The notes beneath the pieces were generated by a model. The model was not told the DNA's origin, made no database searches, and was given only the letters and a program-made list of their open reading frames with translations. The translations under genes were made by a program, and so were the position numbers. A stretch of 64,000 nt of DNA from Amycolatopsis jejuensis. Its GTDB lineage: Bacteria > Actinomycetota > Actinomycetes > Mycobacteriales > Pseudonocardiaceae. The first letter of the stretch is position 1, and every line of letters starts with the position of its first letter. The stretch lies in assembly GCF_000717335.1 (NCBI RefSeq), contig NZ_JNYZ01000016.1:62001-126000 (forward strand). Direction: 5' to 3'. Positions 9,050-17,689 of the stretch are shown here, one piece after another.

Positions 9050-10249
9050 TTGCCGTACAGTTTCACGCTCGACGACGTCGCCTTCCTGCGCTCGGCCGCA
9101 GGACGGGCGGCGCTCGCCGAATGCTCCACTTTGGACGCTACCACCATCGCCGACGTCACTGCGGCTCGGCGCTTGGTGGGCTCCCGCGCGTCGGCGGTGT
9201 TGGAAACCGTTGCGCTGCGGGGTAAATCGTCTGCCAAGCTACTGTCCTCTTCGGACTGGCTCTTCACCGGTGACGCTCTTCAGCAGGCGAGTGCGACGTT
9301 GGTCGCGCGGCATCGGGCTTCGCGGTTGGCTGGCCTTGCCGTACACGATGTCACCTGTTCGGTGGGTGCCGACCTGGTCGAGCTGTCCCGGGTGGCTTCT
9401 CTCGCCGTGGGGTCCGATGTGGACGCCGTGCGGCTGGAAATGGCTCGGCACAACGCTTCTGCTGCGTTTGTGGTACAGGCCGATGCGCTACGACCAGTTT
9501 CCCGTTCTGCTGCGGTAGTCGCCGATCCAGCCCGCCGCTCCGCCGGACGCCGGGTATGGCGTCCAGCCGATTTCCTGCCACCGCTCGACGAACTGGTCGC
9601 CGCCTATCCGGGCCGGATCCTCTCGGTGAAATGCGCGCCCGGAATGGACTTTTCCGTTGCGCCGTGGGCGGATGAGGTGGAACTCGTTTCCTTGGACGGC
9701 CAGGTACGCGAAGCTTGCTTGTGGCGCGGGCTTTCTTCCGGGGTTGCCAGACGCGCGACAGTGTTGCGTTCGGACGGTACACAATGGACTCTCACGGACG
9801 CCTCGCCGGACGACATTCCGGTGCGCGCGGCGGGGGAGTGGCTGGTCGACCCTGATGGAGCGATCGTCCGCGCTGGGCTGGTACGGCATTATGCAGCTCA
9901 GCACGGATTGTGGCAGCTGGACGAACGCATCGCGTACCTCACCGGTGACACGCCACCGCCGGGTACGCGGGCTTTCCGGATCGTGGAACAGCTGCCGTTC
10001 CGCGAGAAGCCGCTCGGTGCTTTGCTCCGGAAGCTTTCGGTGGGTCGGCTGGAAATCCTGGTGCGTGGTCTGGACGTCGATCCCGACGCGTTGCGTCGCA
10101 GGTTGAAACCACGCGGTCACGAAGAGTCCACCGTGGTGCTGACGCGGATCGGCCGGTCCCCGGTGGCCTTCGTGTGCCGGGCGGAACGCATCCCTTCGGA
10201 GGGTTTTCAACCGGAGGTACGCGGCGTAAGTTCTGCGGGTTCGGAATAA
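9050..10249 (+). CDS. Class I SAM methyltransferase with THUMP-like C-terminal domain
   Basis: A 399-residue protein beginning at a TTG one base after the previous stop, with no Shine-Dalgarno of its own, so translation is probably coupled. A methyltransferase-like domain occupies about 90-270, with SAM-site segment DVTCSVGADLVELS, a GSDVD acidic residue and the VVADPARRS motif. The C-terminal segment (about 300-390, LRKLSVGRLEILVRG) matches the THUMP-like domain of actinobacterial proteins. RNA modification is the natural guess from the domain; no experimental function is known to me. Confidence 0.78.
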   Translation: MPYSFTLDDVAFLRSAAGRAALAECSTLDATTIADVTAARRLVGSRASAVLETVALRGKSSAKLLSSSDWLFTGDALQQASATLVARHRASRLAGLAVHDVTCSVGADLVELSRVASLAVGSDVDAVRLEMARHNASAAFVVQADALRPVSRSAAVVADPARRSAGRRVWRPADFLPPLDELVAAYPGRILSVKCAPGMDFSVAPWADEVELVSLDGQVREACLWRGLSSGVARRATVLRSDGTQWTLTDASPDDIPVRAAGEWLVDPDGAIVRAGLVRHYAAQHGLWQLDERIAYLTGDTPPPGTRAFRIVEQLPFREKPLGALLRKLSVGRLEILVRGLDVDPDALRRRLKPRGHEESTVVLTRIGRSPVAFVCRAERIPSEGFQPEVRGVSSAGSE

Positions 10250-10264
10250 GACTGGAGGGTCGCT

Positions 10265-11026
10265 GTGTCTCGTTTTCCCGCTCTCGTCAAGCTGGCCGCT
10301 GCGGCGGCCGTCGGAGCCACGGTCGCCGGAGGAGCCACCGCGCTCGCCGGCTCGGATGCCGTCACCGCTGCGCACAGCCGTGAACCGGCCAACATCGGTC
10401 AGGTGAAGAACGACGTCAAGGCGTATTACGGCGATTATCTCGACGCCTCGGGCAAACACCATTACTCCGACACCAGCCGGTTCGTCACCGACACCAAACG
10501 TGTGGTCGCCGACGCCCAGCGGTACCTCACGAAATCGCTGGGCAAGGTGAAGAACCCGGCGATCGTACTGGACGTCGACGACACTTCCGAGGTCACCTAC
10601 GGCTGGGAGGCCGACAACGATTTCGGCTTCGACCCGGTGAAACAGCAGAAAGCCATCGACGACGGTACTTTCGTGGCGAACAAACCGGTACTGGAACTGG
10701 CGAACTGGGCCGCCCAGCGCGGCGTCCGCGTGTATTTCCTCACCGGCCGCAACGAATTCCAGGGCCCGCAGTCACTGAAGAACCTGGCCAACGAAGGTTA
10801 CCCGGCCCCCACCGGCGCCTTCTTCAAACCGAAAACCACCGCGCCGGACTACCTGCCCTGCGGGCTCACTTGCAATACGGTGCAATACAAATCCGGCACC
10901 CGAGCCCACATCCAGGCGACCGGTTCGCACATCGTGCTCAACATCGGCGACCAGTTCAGCGACCTCGAGGGCGGCTACGCCGACCACCCGGTGAAACTCC
11001 CGAACCCGATGTACTACCTGCCCTGA
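10265..11026 (+). CDS. Secreted HAD-superfamily acid phosphatase (class IIIB)
   Basis: A 253-residue protein. Residues 1-38 form a signal peptide (MSRFPALVKLAAAAAVGA, cleaved near ALAGSD), so it acts outside the membrane. The HAD nucleophile motif is VLDVDDT, followed by the class IIIB-like segment YFLTGRNE and a C-terminal ILNIGDQFSDLEGG acidic motif. A GTG start is preceded by TGGAGGG. It lies 15 bp after the THUMP-like methyltransferase and ends at a hairpin, closing the run that starts at 7307. Confidence 0.88.
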   Translation: MSRFPALVKLAAAAAVGATVAGGATALAGSDAVTAAHSREPANIGQVKNDVKAYYGDYLDASGKHHYSDTSRFVTDTKRVVADAQRYLTKSLGKVKNPAIVLDVDDTSEVTYGWEADNDFGFDPVKQQKAIDDGTFVANKPVLELANWAAQRGVRVYFLTGRNEFQGPQSLKNLANEGYPAPTGAFFKPKTTAPDYLPCGLTCNTVQYKSGTRAHIQATGSHIVLNIGDQFSDLEGGYADHPVKLPNPMYYLP

Positions 11027-11030
11027 CCGG

Positions 11031-11062
11031 GTTGCCCGGGTCCCGCGCCGGACCCGGGCAAC
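11031..11062. terminator. Bidirectional terminator hairpin
   Basis: Perfect 13-bp arms (GTTGCCCGGGTCC at 11031-11043, its complement at 11050-11062) around a 6-nt loop. It sits in the 41-bp gap between the convergent phosphatase and GH18 genes. Confidence 0.85.
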
Positions 11063-11067
11063 GTCCG

Positions 11068-12030
11068 TCAGCCGGAATACCCTGCGAAGATCTTCGCGAA
11101 TTCGTAAGGCTGCTGCGGAATATTGGTGCACCGATACAACGCACCCGTACACGCGTTCGCGTCGCGCCCAGCTTCCCAGAACGACAACATTCCCAAGTGG
11201 ACACTCCGCGCGAAGTCCACCACTGCGGTCGCGTCCTTCTGGTAGAAGATCTCGTTCTGCGAATCATTGACGCCCAGCATCGGCGTCAGCCCGACCTTCT
11301 GCCAAGCCTCCGACAGCCCGAGTACCGATTTCAGTTGCCCCTGCGTGGCTTTCGCCGCCTCGATCGCTTTCGCACCCTGATCGCCCGGCCCCTGGTAGTA
11401 ATCCATCGCCATCACGTTCACGAGATCAAGATCGACACCCGCATCCTTGGCCGCAGTCACCACGTTCAAGCCGTCCTGGGTGAGCCCGCTGGGTAAAACG
11501 GGTAAGGTCAACGAAATCCTGAGCCCGGCATTGGCGTCCTGTACTTTCTTGAGCGCCTGCGACCGCCGCTGAATCGACGCCGTGTCAGCGACCGCCGCCC
11601 CCTCGATATCAAGGTCGATATACTTGAGCCCATAAGCTTTCACGACGGCGTCGTACTCCGCCGCGAGCGCATCGACGTCCGGACAAGCCTGGGCAAGCTC
11701 AATCCCGGCCGCACCCCCGAAGGACACCTTCACGTCTCCGCCACCAGCGCGAATCTCGCCGATCTCGTCAGCCTGCCACCCCTGCCGAGGATCGTAGGCG
11801 TTGAACCAGCTGGCCTTGCACCCGGCCGAAGTGACAAACCCGAGGGTAAAACTCTTCACCCCACCGCGATCCGCCATGTCCGACAACACCGGCGACGGCC
11901 AAGCCCCCATATCCACATAAGGCGCAACCGCCACGGCCGCCCCGGCAGCCCGCGCCTGCCCCGGCACCCCGGCGACGACCAGAACCCCACCAAGCACAGC
12001 AACCATTTTCCGGGAAGAGAGGAACCGCAT
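11068..12030 (-). CDS. Secreted GH18 chitinase-like glycosidase
   Basis: A 320-residue protein. The signal peptide is MRFLSSRKMVAVLGGVLVVA, cleaved near ARA-AG. The GH18 catalytic signature is YIDLDIEG with the acid/base Glu; the adjacent SFGG and MAMDYY segments complete the substrate-assisted active site. Its compact form resembles catalytic-domain-only bacterial chitinases, without a chitin-binding module. The ATG at 12030 has GGAGG 8 nt upstream; a longer frame to 12132 precedes the signal peptide and is ignored. Chitin or another GlcNAc polymer is the likely substrate. Confidence 0.88.
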   Translation of the reverse strand: MRFLSSRKMVAVLGGVLVVAGVPGQARAAGAAVAVAPYVDMGAWPSPVLSDMADRGGVKSFTLGFVTSAGCKASWFNAYDPRQGWQADEIGEIRAGGGDVKVSFGGAAGIELAQACPDVDALAAEYDAVVKAYGLKYIDLDIEGAAVADTASIQRRSQALKKVQDANAGLRISLTLPVLPSGLTQDGLNVVTAAKDAGVDLDLVNVMAMDYYQGPGDQGAKAIEAAKATQGQLKSVLGLSEAWQKVGLTPMLGVNDSQNEIFYQKDATAVVDFARSVHLGMLSFWEAGRDANACTGALYRCTNIPQQPYEFAKIFAGYSG

Positions 12031-13110
12031 AGGTGAAACCTCCACAACGAGAACCGCCGGGTGGGAACCTTTGCCCATTGGTATAGACCAGCATCGCGGC
12101 GGAAGCCATCCTCCATTCGGAGTCATGACCATCCCACTGACCGGGAACTCTTTCTTGTGGTCTCACACCGTCTGGTCGCCTCTTTTTCCCGGGGTCTCTT
12201 TTGGCGGACCCGCTCTCTGGCTCTCGAGATGGGGTTCCGCTCACCGGCTCCGGGGAGCCTTCGCTCTTCACCTTGCCAGCGGTGCGTCGTTCCAGCCCCC
12301 GCCGTTCTCCATTCCCGCCCCCGCCGTCGGCACCCTTCCCTTGGGGCCTTACGTTTCTCCCCGCCCGCTCCCTCGGGTCCCGACGGCTCACCGCCTTTCG
12401 CCGTGCCCCATCGCCCCCGCCACTTTCACCGATGCGGGGGTTTCCTCTGCGTCGCTTATCGACGCCCGCAGCCTTCTCTGATGCCCCAGTTTTCTGTTTC
12501 GCTTTGTTAGCGCCCGCCGCCCTTACCGGTGCTCGCGCTGCTCGGCGTCCCCCATCGCCGCCGCCCGATACTCGAGCTTCTCCGTAGCCCTCAATACCTG
12601 CAGCCTCGCTGATGCCCGCTCTTCTTCGCGCCCATCTCTCGGCCCCCGTCCCCGCTGCCGATGCATGGTCGCGCCGTGCCCCCAGTCTGCTACTGCCGCT
12701 GATGCCCGGGTTTCGCTACACCCCGTCAACATTCGCACCCGTCGCCGACGCTTCTCTCGCGTCTCCCGCCGACGCTCGTCCTCTTCGTCGATGCCGTCGT
12801 CCTCCACGTAACCCGCCAACAAGCGCGCCCTCCCCGACACCCGCTCCAGGCCCCCTCGATGCCCAAGCCCCTCGTCAATGCCCAGGTTCTTCGCGTCACC
12901 CGTCAACGCCGGCTGTTGTCGCGGATGTCCAGGTTCCGGCACGCGACGCCGGTCGTTGTCGTGGATGCCCAGGTTCCCGCACCCCGACACCCGTCGCCGT
13001 AATCGATATCCAGGTTTCCCGCGCCCAATACCCGTCACATCACGGATATCCAAGCTCTCCTCGCCCATAACCCGTCACCATCACCGACACCCAAGGCCCG
13101 CCTCGCACTC
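12031..13110. repeat. Large gene-free spacer with degenerate ~40-bp tandem repeats
   Basis: There is no credible gene between the GH18 start and the marR stop; open frames on both strands are low-complexity and overlap each other. The first ~400 bp is pyrimidine-rich without clear periodicity. From about 12430 the plus strand consists of diverged units of roughly 40 bp that begin GATGCCC or GATRTCCAGG and contain CCCGTC-type segments. The clearest copies start at 12923, 12963, 13004, 13043 and 13083. The last unit runs into the marR 3' end, where GCCCAAGGTTCT resembles the unit. Confidence 0.65.
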
Positions 13111-13540
13111 ACGGCCCAAGGTTCTCCGCGCAAGTTCTCAGCAGCCCGGCCAACCTCCGCCGCTCCGCGTCCGACATCCCGGTCAGCATCCGCTCCTCCA
13201 CCTCACCCACCACCCGCTGCGCCCCCTCCAGATGCGCCTCGCCCGGCCCCGTCAGCCGCACCGGCCGCGCCCGTCCCGCCGACGCCTCCTCCGCAACCGC
13301 CACCAACCCCGCCGCCCGCAACCCGTTCAGCACATCCCGCAACGACTGCCGCGTAACGAAGCATTGCCGCGCCAACTCCGCCGACGACGCACCCGGGTTC
13401 TCCGCCAGTGCAGCCAACACCGCGTACTGCGCCATCGACAACCCGATCGGCCGCAACTGCTCGTCGCACGCCTGCCGGAACGCCTGCTGCACCCGCTTCA
13501 CCAGATATCCCGGCCGCCGCACAGTCGCCTCTTGACTCAT
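13109..13540 (-). CDS. MarR-family transcriptional regulator
   Basis: A 143-residue winged-helix protein. The MarR core spans about 30-110, with recognition helix segment SSAELARQCFVTRQSLRDVL and wing RARPVRLT. It is divergent from a small monooxygenase gene whose start is 68 bp away, the usual arrangement for repressor and target. The ATG at 13540 was chosen over an in-frame upstream start at 13558, since the latter would lie in the probable operator. Confidence 0.88.
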   Translation of the reverse strand: MSQEATVRRPGYLVKRVQQAFRQACDEQLRPIGLSMAQYAVLAALAENPGASSAELARQCFVTRQSLRDVLNGLRAAGLVAVAEEASAGRARPVRLTGPGEAHLEGAQRVVGEVEERMLTGMSDAERRRLAGLLRTCAENLGP

Positions 13541-13583
13541 GACAGGAACCTTACACATACTGACCTATGTCAGGAACCTGTCA
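13541..13583. promoter_or_regulatory. Probable MarR operator
   Basis: A TGAC-ctat-GTCA palindrome (13561-13572) is flanked by two copies of CAGGAACC (13543-13550, 13571-13578) exactly 28 bp apart. The block separates the divergent marR and monooxygenase starts, so one repressor could control both. Confidence 0.5.
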
Positions 13584-13607
13584 CGCAGAATTCACCCAGG
13601 AGCAGCC

Positions 13608-13934
13608 ATGACCGCCACGACCATCCACCCGCACGCCGATCTCGCCACTCTGGTCAACGTCTTCACCGTCGACCCGGCCAACCAGCGCCGGCTCGTCGAC
13701 GTCCTGACCGCCGCCACGGAAGAAGTCATGCGGCACCGCGCAGGTTTCGTCTCCGCGAACATCCACGCCAGCACCGACGGCACCCGCGTCATCAACTACG
13801 CCCAGTGGTCCAGCGCCGAAGCGTTCCAAGCCATGCTCGCCGACCCCGAATGCCGCGACCACATGTCCGCCGCCGCGGCCCTCGCCGAGTACGACCCGCA
13901 CCTGTACACCGTGGAGTCCGTCCACCACGTCTGA
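13608..13934 (+). CDS. Antibiotic biosynthesis monooxygenase (ABM) domain protein
   Basis: A 108-residue ferredoxin-like dimeric alpha+beta barrel protein. ABM-like features are LVNVFTVDPANQRRLVDVL, FVSANIHASTDG and INYAQWSS. Members are cofactor-free quinone-forming oxygenases, or related small dimeric enzymes. The ATG has AGGAG 6 nt upstream. Being divergent from MarR, it is probably induced by a phenolic or quinone ligand, an inference from position. Confidence 0.85.
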   Translation: MTATTIHPHADLATLVNVFTVDPANQRRLVDVLTAATEEVMRHRAGFVSANIHASTDGTRVINYAQWSSAEAFQAMLADPECRDHMSAAAALAEYDPHLYTVESVHHV

Positions 13935-13967
13935 CGTCGGCAATCACTTTCCTTTGAGCAGAACAAA

Positions 13968-16109
13968 TCAGTCCTTCCGGGCAACCAGCACAGTGTCCTG
14001 AATGGACACTTCCGTGCCGTCCGGCCCGGTCATCGTCCGCCCGCGGTCGTCCGTCGACACCGAGGCCCACGACTGGTCCAGAGTCGCCGCCACGTCCTCG
14101 GCGGTGAACATCATGTCCGCGAAGTCCGGCCGCCCGGCGTGGACGTCCGCCGGGTGATGGCCGACCACCAGCAGCGTCCCACCAGGTGCCACGGCGTCCG
14201 CGAGCCGCGCGAACGCCCGAGCCCGCCCCGCCGACGGCACATGCAGGAAATGCGACGTCACCAGCTCGAACTTCGATTCCGGCACCCACTCACCCAGGTC
14301 CGCGACAACCCACTCGATCCGCTCCGCCACCCCGGCCTCCGCCGCCAGCGCCCGCCCCCGCTCGACGGCCGTCACCGAGAAATCGACCGCTGTCACGTGC
14401 CAGCCCTGCTGCGCAAGCCACACCGCGTCGCCACCCTCACCGCAACCAGCGTCCAACGCATGCCCCGGCTCGAGCCCGCTCGCCTCCGTGACCAGCTGCG
14501 CATTGGGCCGCCCACTCCAAACCCCCGCCCGCGACCGATACCGGGCATCCCAAGAATCCCGATCAGCCGGCGGCTCATTCCCGTGTTCATGATGCCCGCC
14601 TGCCAGCGGCTCGGCTCCTTGGTCCGGGTGCCCGCCGTCGCGCGATTCGGGTCCATGTTCTTCGCCGCGCGTGTCGTCTCCCTGCTTCGGATACCCGCCT
14701 GCCTGCGGCTCGGCTTCATGCTCCGGGTGCTCGCCGTCGCGCGATTCGCGTCGATGTCCTCCGCCCCGCGCGTCGTCTCCCATCGGGTACCCGCCTGCCT
14801 GCGGCTCGGCTCCATGGTCCGGGCGCTCGCCGTCGCGCGATTCGGGTCCATGTCCTCCGCCCCGCGCGTCGTCTCCCATCGGGTACCCGCCTGCCTGCGG
14901 CTCGGTCCCCGACCCCCGACGGCCAGCACCCAGCGTGCCACCCACGGGCTCGCGGCCGTCTCGAACATTGCCTCCGCGCGCAGAACCCCCGCCAACTCGA
15001 GCGGAGACTTCACGTTCAAAAGCCCCGTCCGCCCAACTCTTCCCATCCCGCGCGTCCGCTCCCACCTCGCCGACCGGCCACTGACGCTCGCCCTCCCCGC
15101 CGACCCGAGCATCCATCCCGTGCTCCCGACCCCCGCTCACCCGCGCCGCAACCTCGCGTTCCATCTCATGCGAGAACGGCTCCTCCGCCAACCGCACAGC
15201 CTCCGCCGCGTCCTCCTCGACCAGGTTCGCGTTGATCGCCGCACCGGCGGTCAACCCCGCCGCGGCCGAGACCACGACCTGCGCCCGCATGTCCGCGACA
15301 TTCCCCGCCACCCACAATCCCGGCACCGACGTCGCTCCGGACGCGTCCGCGGGCACGGCCGTCCCGAGCACAAAACCGTTGAACTCCAACGGAACCGGCT
15401 CCACCCCGAGCGGCTTCAGCAGGTCGGCCCGCGCGACGAACCGCGGTGCGACCGCCAGCGCCTCACGTGCCACGACCTCGCCCGATTCGAGCCGGACGCC
15501 GGTCATCCGGTCGTCGTCAGCCTCGACCGCGGCGACCACCCCGTCCACGATCCGGATTCCGCGCGCCAGCAGCTGGGTCTCGTCGAAATCGCCATTCGTG
15601 TGCCGGAAAACGACGACATCGTCGGTCAGCTGCCGCCACAGCAATGCCTGATGCACGGTCATCGGGCCGGTCGACAGCACGCCGATCGCACGGTCGCGCG
15701 CCTCCCAGCCATGGCAGTACGGGCAATGCAGCACGTCGCGACCCCACCGCGCGGCGAGCCCGGCCACCTCCGGCAACTCGTCCTGCAACCCGGTCGCGAC
15801 CAGCACCCGCCGCGCTCGCGTGGTCCGCCCATCGGCCAGCGTGATCTCGAAACCGTGGTCGATCGACGTCACAGTCTGCTCGACCACCTCGCCGCCGTAA
15901 CTCGCCAGTTCGGCGCGTCCCAACGCGAGCAGCTCGGCCGGCGGGGTGCTTTCGCGGGCCAGATAGTTGTGCACGTGGCCGGCGGGCGCGTTGCGCGGCT
16001 CGCCCGAGTCCACCACCAGCACCGATCGCCGGGACCGCGCGAGCGCCACCGCCCCGCTGAGCCCGGCCGCGCCACCGCCGACCACCACGACGTCGTACTT
16101 CTCGTCCAC
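13968..16109 (-). CDS. Fusion: thioredoxin-reductase-like FAD oxidoreductase + SAM methyltransferase
   Basis: A 713-residue, three-part protein. Residues 1-310 are an FAD/NAD(P) oxidoreductase of the thioredoxin-reductase type: GGGAAG at 11-16, redox pair C129-P-Y-C132 and a C-terminal AGNVAD FAD segment. Residues about 320-515 are a hydrophilic linker rich in Gly, Arg, Asp, Glu and His with tandem repeats. Residues about 520-713 are a class I methyltransferase (ALDAGCGEGGDAVWLAQQG, then VVADLGEW). The oxidoreductase-methyltransferase pairing is known in actinobacteria; this long repetitive linker is the odd part. The GTG at 16109 follows GGAGG closely. It is divergent from an XRE-cupin regulator. 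Confidence 0.87.
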   Translation of the reverse strand: MDEKYDVVVVGGGAAGLSGAVALARSRRSVLVVDSGEPRNAPAGHVHNYLARESTPPAELLALGRAELASYGGEVVEQTVTSIDHGFEITLADGRTTRARRVLVATGLQDELPEVAGLAARWGRDVLHCPYCHGWEARDRAIGVLSTGPMTVHQALLWRQLTDDVVVFRHTNGDFDETQLLARGIRIVDGVVAAVEADDDRMTGVRLESGEVVAREALAVAPRFVARADLLKPLGVEPVPLEFNGFVLGTAVPADASGATSVPGLWVAGNVADMRAQVVVSAAAGLTAGAAINANLVEEDAAEAVRLAEEPFSHEMEREVAARVSGGREHGMDARVGGEGERQWPVGEVGADARDGKSWADGAFEREVSARVGGGSARGGNVRDGREPVGGTLGAGRRGSGTEPQAGGYPMGDDARGGGHGPESRDGERPDHGAEPQAGGYPMGDDARGGGHRRESRDGEHPEHEAEPQAGGYPKQGDDTRGEEHGPESRDGGHPDQGAEPLAGGHHEHGNEPPADRDSWDARYRSRAGVWSGRPNAQLVTEASGLEPGHALDAGCGEGGDAVWLAQQGWHVTAVDFSVTAVERGRALAAEAGVAERIEWVVADLGEWVPESKFELVTSHFLHVPSAGRARAFARLADAVAPGGTLLVVGHHPADVHAGRPDFADMMFTAEDVAATLDQSWASVSTDDRGRTMTGPDGTEVSIQDTVLVARKD
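14590..14915 (-). repeat. In-frame ~96-bp tandem repeats in the fusion linker
   Basis: Three near-identical units of about 96 bp (32 codons), plus a diverged fourth, encode a peptide starting EPQAGGYPMGDDARGGGH. Unit boundaries on the plus strand (GGRTACCCGCCTGCC) fall at about 14688, 14785 and 14881. Their similarity to one another suggests recent expansion. Confidence 0.85.
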
Positions 16110-16170
16110 GGGATCCTCCTGTCGTCCTCTCCCCGGACTATCCGCAGAACCCGACAACTTGACAAACATC

Positions 16171-16187
16171 TTTGCCGAAGTGGCAAA
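16171..16187. promoter_or_regulatory. Probable operator palindrome between fusion gene and XRE-cupin gene
   Basis: A TTTGCC-gaagt-GGCAAA inverted repeat lies 8 bp before the regulator start codon, in the divergent promoter region. It is well placed for autoregulation and for control of the fusion gene. Confidence 0.5.
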
Positions 16188-16195
16188 TTGAGGGC

Positions 16196-16786
16196 ATGAG
16201 CGAAGACGATCAGGACCTCGGCGAAGTCCTGCACGCGGTCGGCCCGCGGCTACGGGCGCTGCGTCGGCAACGCAACGCCACGCTGACCGGCCTTTCCGAA
16301 ACCACCGGAATCTCGGTCAGCACGTTGTCCCGGCTGGAATCCGGTCAGCGCAAGCCGACCCTGGAACTGTTGCTCACTCTCGCGCGGGCATACCAGGTTC
16401 CGCTGGACGAGCTGGTCGGCGCGCCACCTACGGGCGATCCGAGGCTGCACCCGAAGCCGTTCGTCCGGCACGGCAGGACGTATCTGCCGCTGACCCGTCG
16501 GCCGGGCGGACTGCGCGCATACAAGATCATCCTGCCGCCGGAGCAGCATGTCGAAGCGCCTGAGCTGCGGGTTCACGAGGGGTACGAATGGATGTATCTG
16601 CTCTCCGGACGGTTACGTCTCCTGCTCGGCGACCACGACGTCATCCTGCGTCCGGGTGAAGTCGCCGAGTTCGACACGCACGTTCCGCATTGGTTCGGCA
16701 ACGCCGGCGACGAGATCTGCGAGCTCCTCGCGCTGTTCGGGCCACAGGGGGAGCGCTTCCACGTCCGCGCGCAGCCGGCTTCTTGA
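16196..16786 (+). CDS. XRE-family regulator with C-terminal cupin domain
   Basis: A 196-residue regulator. The helix-turn-helix lies at about 15-70 (LSETTGISVSTLSRLESGQR), and a small cupin domain at about 110-190 (HEGYEWMYLLSGRLRLLLGD) presumably senses a ligand. It is divergent from the oxidoreductase-methyltransferase gene and is its likely regulator. The ATG at 16196 is preferred to an in-frame TTG at 16172, which would sit inside the palindrome. Confidence 0.87.
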   Translation: MSEDDQDLGEVLHAVGPRLRALRRQRNATLTGLSETTGISVSTLSRLESGQRKPTLELLLTLARAYQVPLDELVGAPPTGDPRLHPKPFVRHGRTYLPLTRRPGGLRAYKIILPPEQHVEAPELRVHEGYEWMYLLSGRLRLLLGDHDVILRPGEVAEFDTHVPHWFGNAGDEICELLALFGPQGERFHVRAQPAS

Positions 16787-16792
16787 CGCATT

Positions 16793-16802
16793 CCCATATG
16801 GG
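16793..16802. promoter_or_regulatory. CCCATATGGG palindrome before arsR-type gene
   Basis: A perfect 10-bp palindrome, continued by TATATG, ends 14 bp before the ArsR-type start codon. Its position suits autoregulation by the ArsR-family protein. Confidence 0.4.
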
Positions 16803-16816
16803 TATATGATTGCCGC

Positions 16817-17203
16817 ATGGCACGGGCAGCAACGACCGCGGACGTCTTCAACGCCGTCGCCGAACCACGGCGACGGGAGATCCTTGACGTCCTCGCCGGG
16901 GGCGAGCGTCCGGTGAACGACCTGGTCCGGCTGCTCGGGCTGGGGCAGCCGCAGGTTTCCAAGCACCTGCGAGTGCTGCGCGAAGTGGGCGCGGTCGACG
17001 TGCGCGACGAGGGCCGGCAGCGGCTCTACCGGCTCAACGGCCGTGCCCTGAAACCGATCCACGACTGGGTGAGCCGCTACGAGCGGTCTTGGGAAGAGCG
17101 TTTCGAGCTGCTGGACTCCGTACTCGAGGAGCTCGGCGAAACCGAGGAGGACGACCATGGCCAACACGACGACCGGCACGGCCAAGGTGACCCTGCCCGC
17201 TGA
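16817..17203 (+). CDS. ArsR-family transcriptional regulator
   Basis: A 128-residue winged-helix protein (AEPRRREILDVLAGGE; recognition segment GLGQPQVSKHLRVLREVG). It lacks a clear Cys-rich metal site, as expected for the subgroup paired with SRPBCC proteins rather than metal sensors. Its 3' end overlaps the next gene by 47 bp in another frame, so the pair is co-transcribed. The last ~20 residues, His/Asp/Gln-rich, are encoded in that overlap. Confidence 0.87.
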   Translation: MARAATTADVFNAVAEPRRREILDVLAGGERPVNDLVRLLGLGQPQVSKHLRVLREVGAVDVRDEGRQRLYRLNGRALKPIHDWVSRYERSWEERFELLDSVLEELGETEEDDHGQHDDRHGQGDPAR

Positions 17204-17651
17204 CGACCAGATTCTGATCACCCGCGAGTTCGCCGCGCAGCGGCACCTCGTCTACCGCGCGTGGACCACGCCGGACCTGGTCAAGCGCTGGTGGGCAGGC
17301 AAACGCGGCACGGTGACGTCAGCGGAGATCGACCTGCGCGTCGGCGGCCAGTGGCGCTACGTCATGACAGCCACCGGCGGCTTCGAGGTCGCTTTCCACG
17401 GCGAGTACCGCGAAATCGTGCCGAACGAGCGCCTCGTGAACACCGAGGTCTACGAGACCCCCGGAGCGTCCGATGTGGACGCTCCAGTCGTCACCGTGAC
17501 GTTCGCGGAATCGGACGGCCGCACCATGGTCACCATGCTGACGCAGACTGGTACCAAAGAATTGCGTGACATGATCATCGAGTCCGGAATGGAAGGCGGA
17601 ATGCAGGAATCGATGGACGCACTGGAGGAAGTGGCTGTGTCGCTGGCTTGA
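17157..17651 (+). CDS. SRPBCC/AHSA1-domain protein
   Basis: A 164-residue START-like fold of the AHSA1 (activator of Hsp90 ATPase-like) family: REFAAQRHLVYRAWTTPDLVKRWW at the N-terminus and a GTKELRDM segment near the end. Such proteins bind hydrophobic ligands and commonly sit next to an ArsR-type gene. The ligand is unknown. The ATG has GAGGAGGACGACC upstream. Confidence 0.88.
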   Translation: MANTTTGTAKVTLPADDQILITREFAAQRHLVYRAWTTPDLVKRWWAGKRGTVTSAEIDLRVGGQWRYVMTATGGFEVAFHGEYREIVPNERLVNTEVYETPGASDVDAPVVTVTFAESDGRTMVTMLTQTGTKELRDMIIESGMEGGMQESMDALEEVAVSLA

Positions 17652-17689
17652 TCATAGCGCAGATCGGCCGCCACGATCGTATGAAAATC

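Noticed and set aside
12530-13957. Several long open frames in the 12-14 kb spacer
   Set aside because: They are low-complexity Pro/Arg/Ser-rich, overlap on both strands, and follow the degenerate repeat rather than codon bias.
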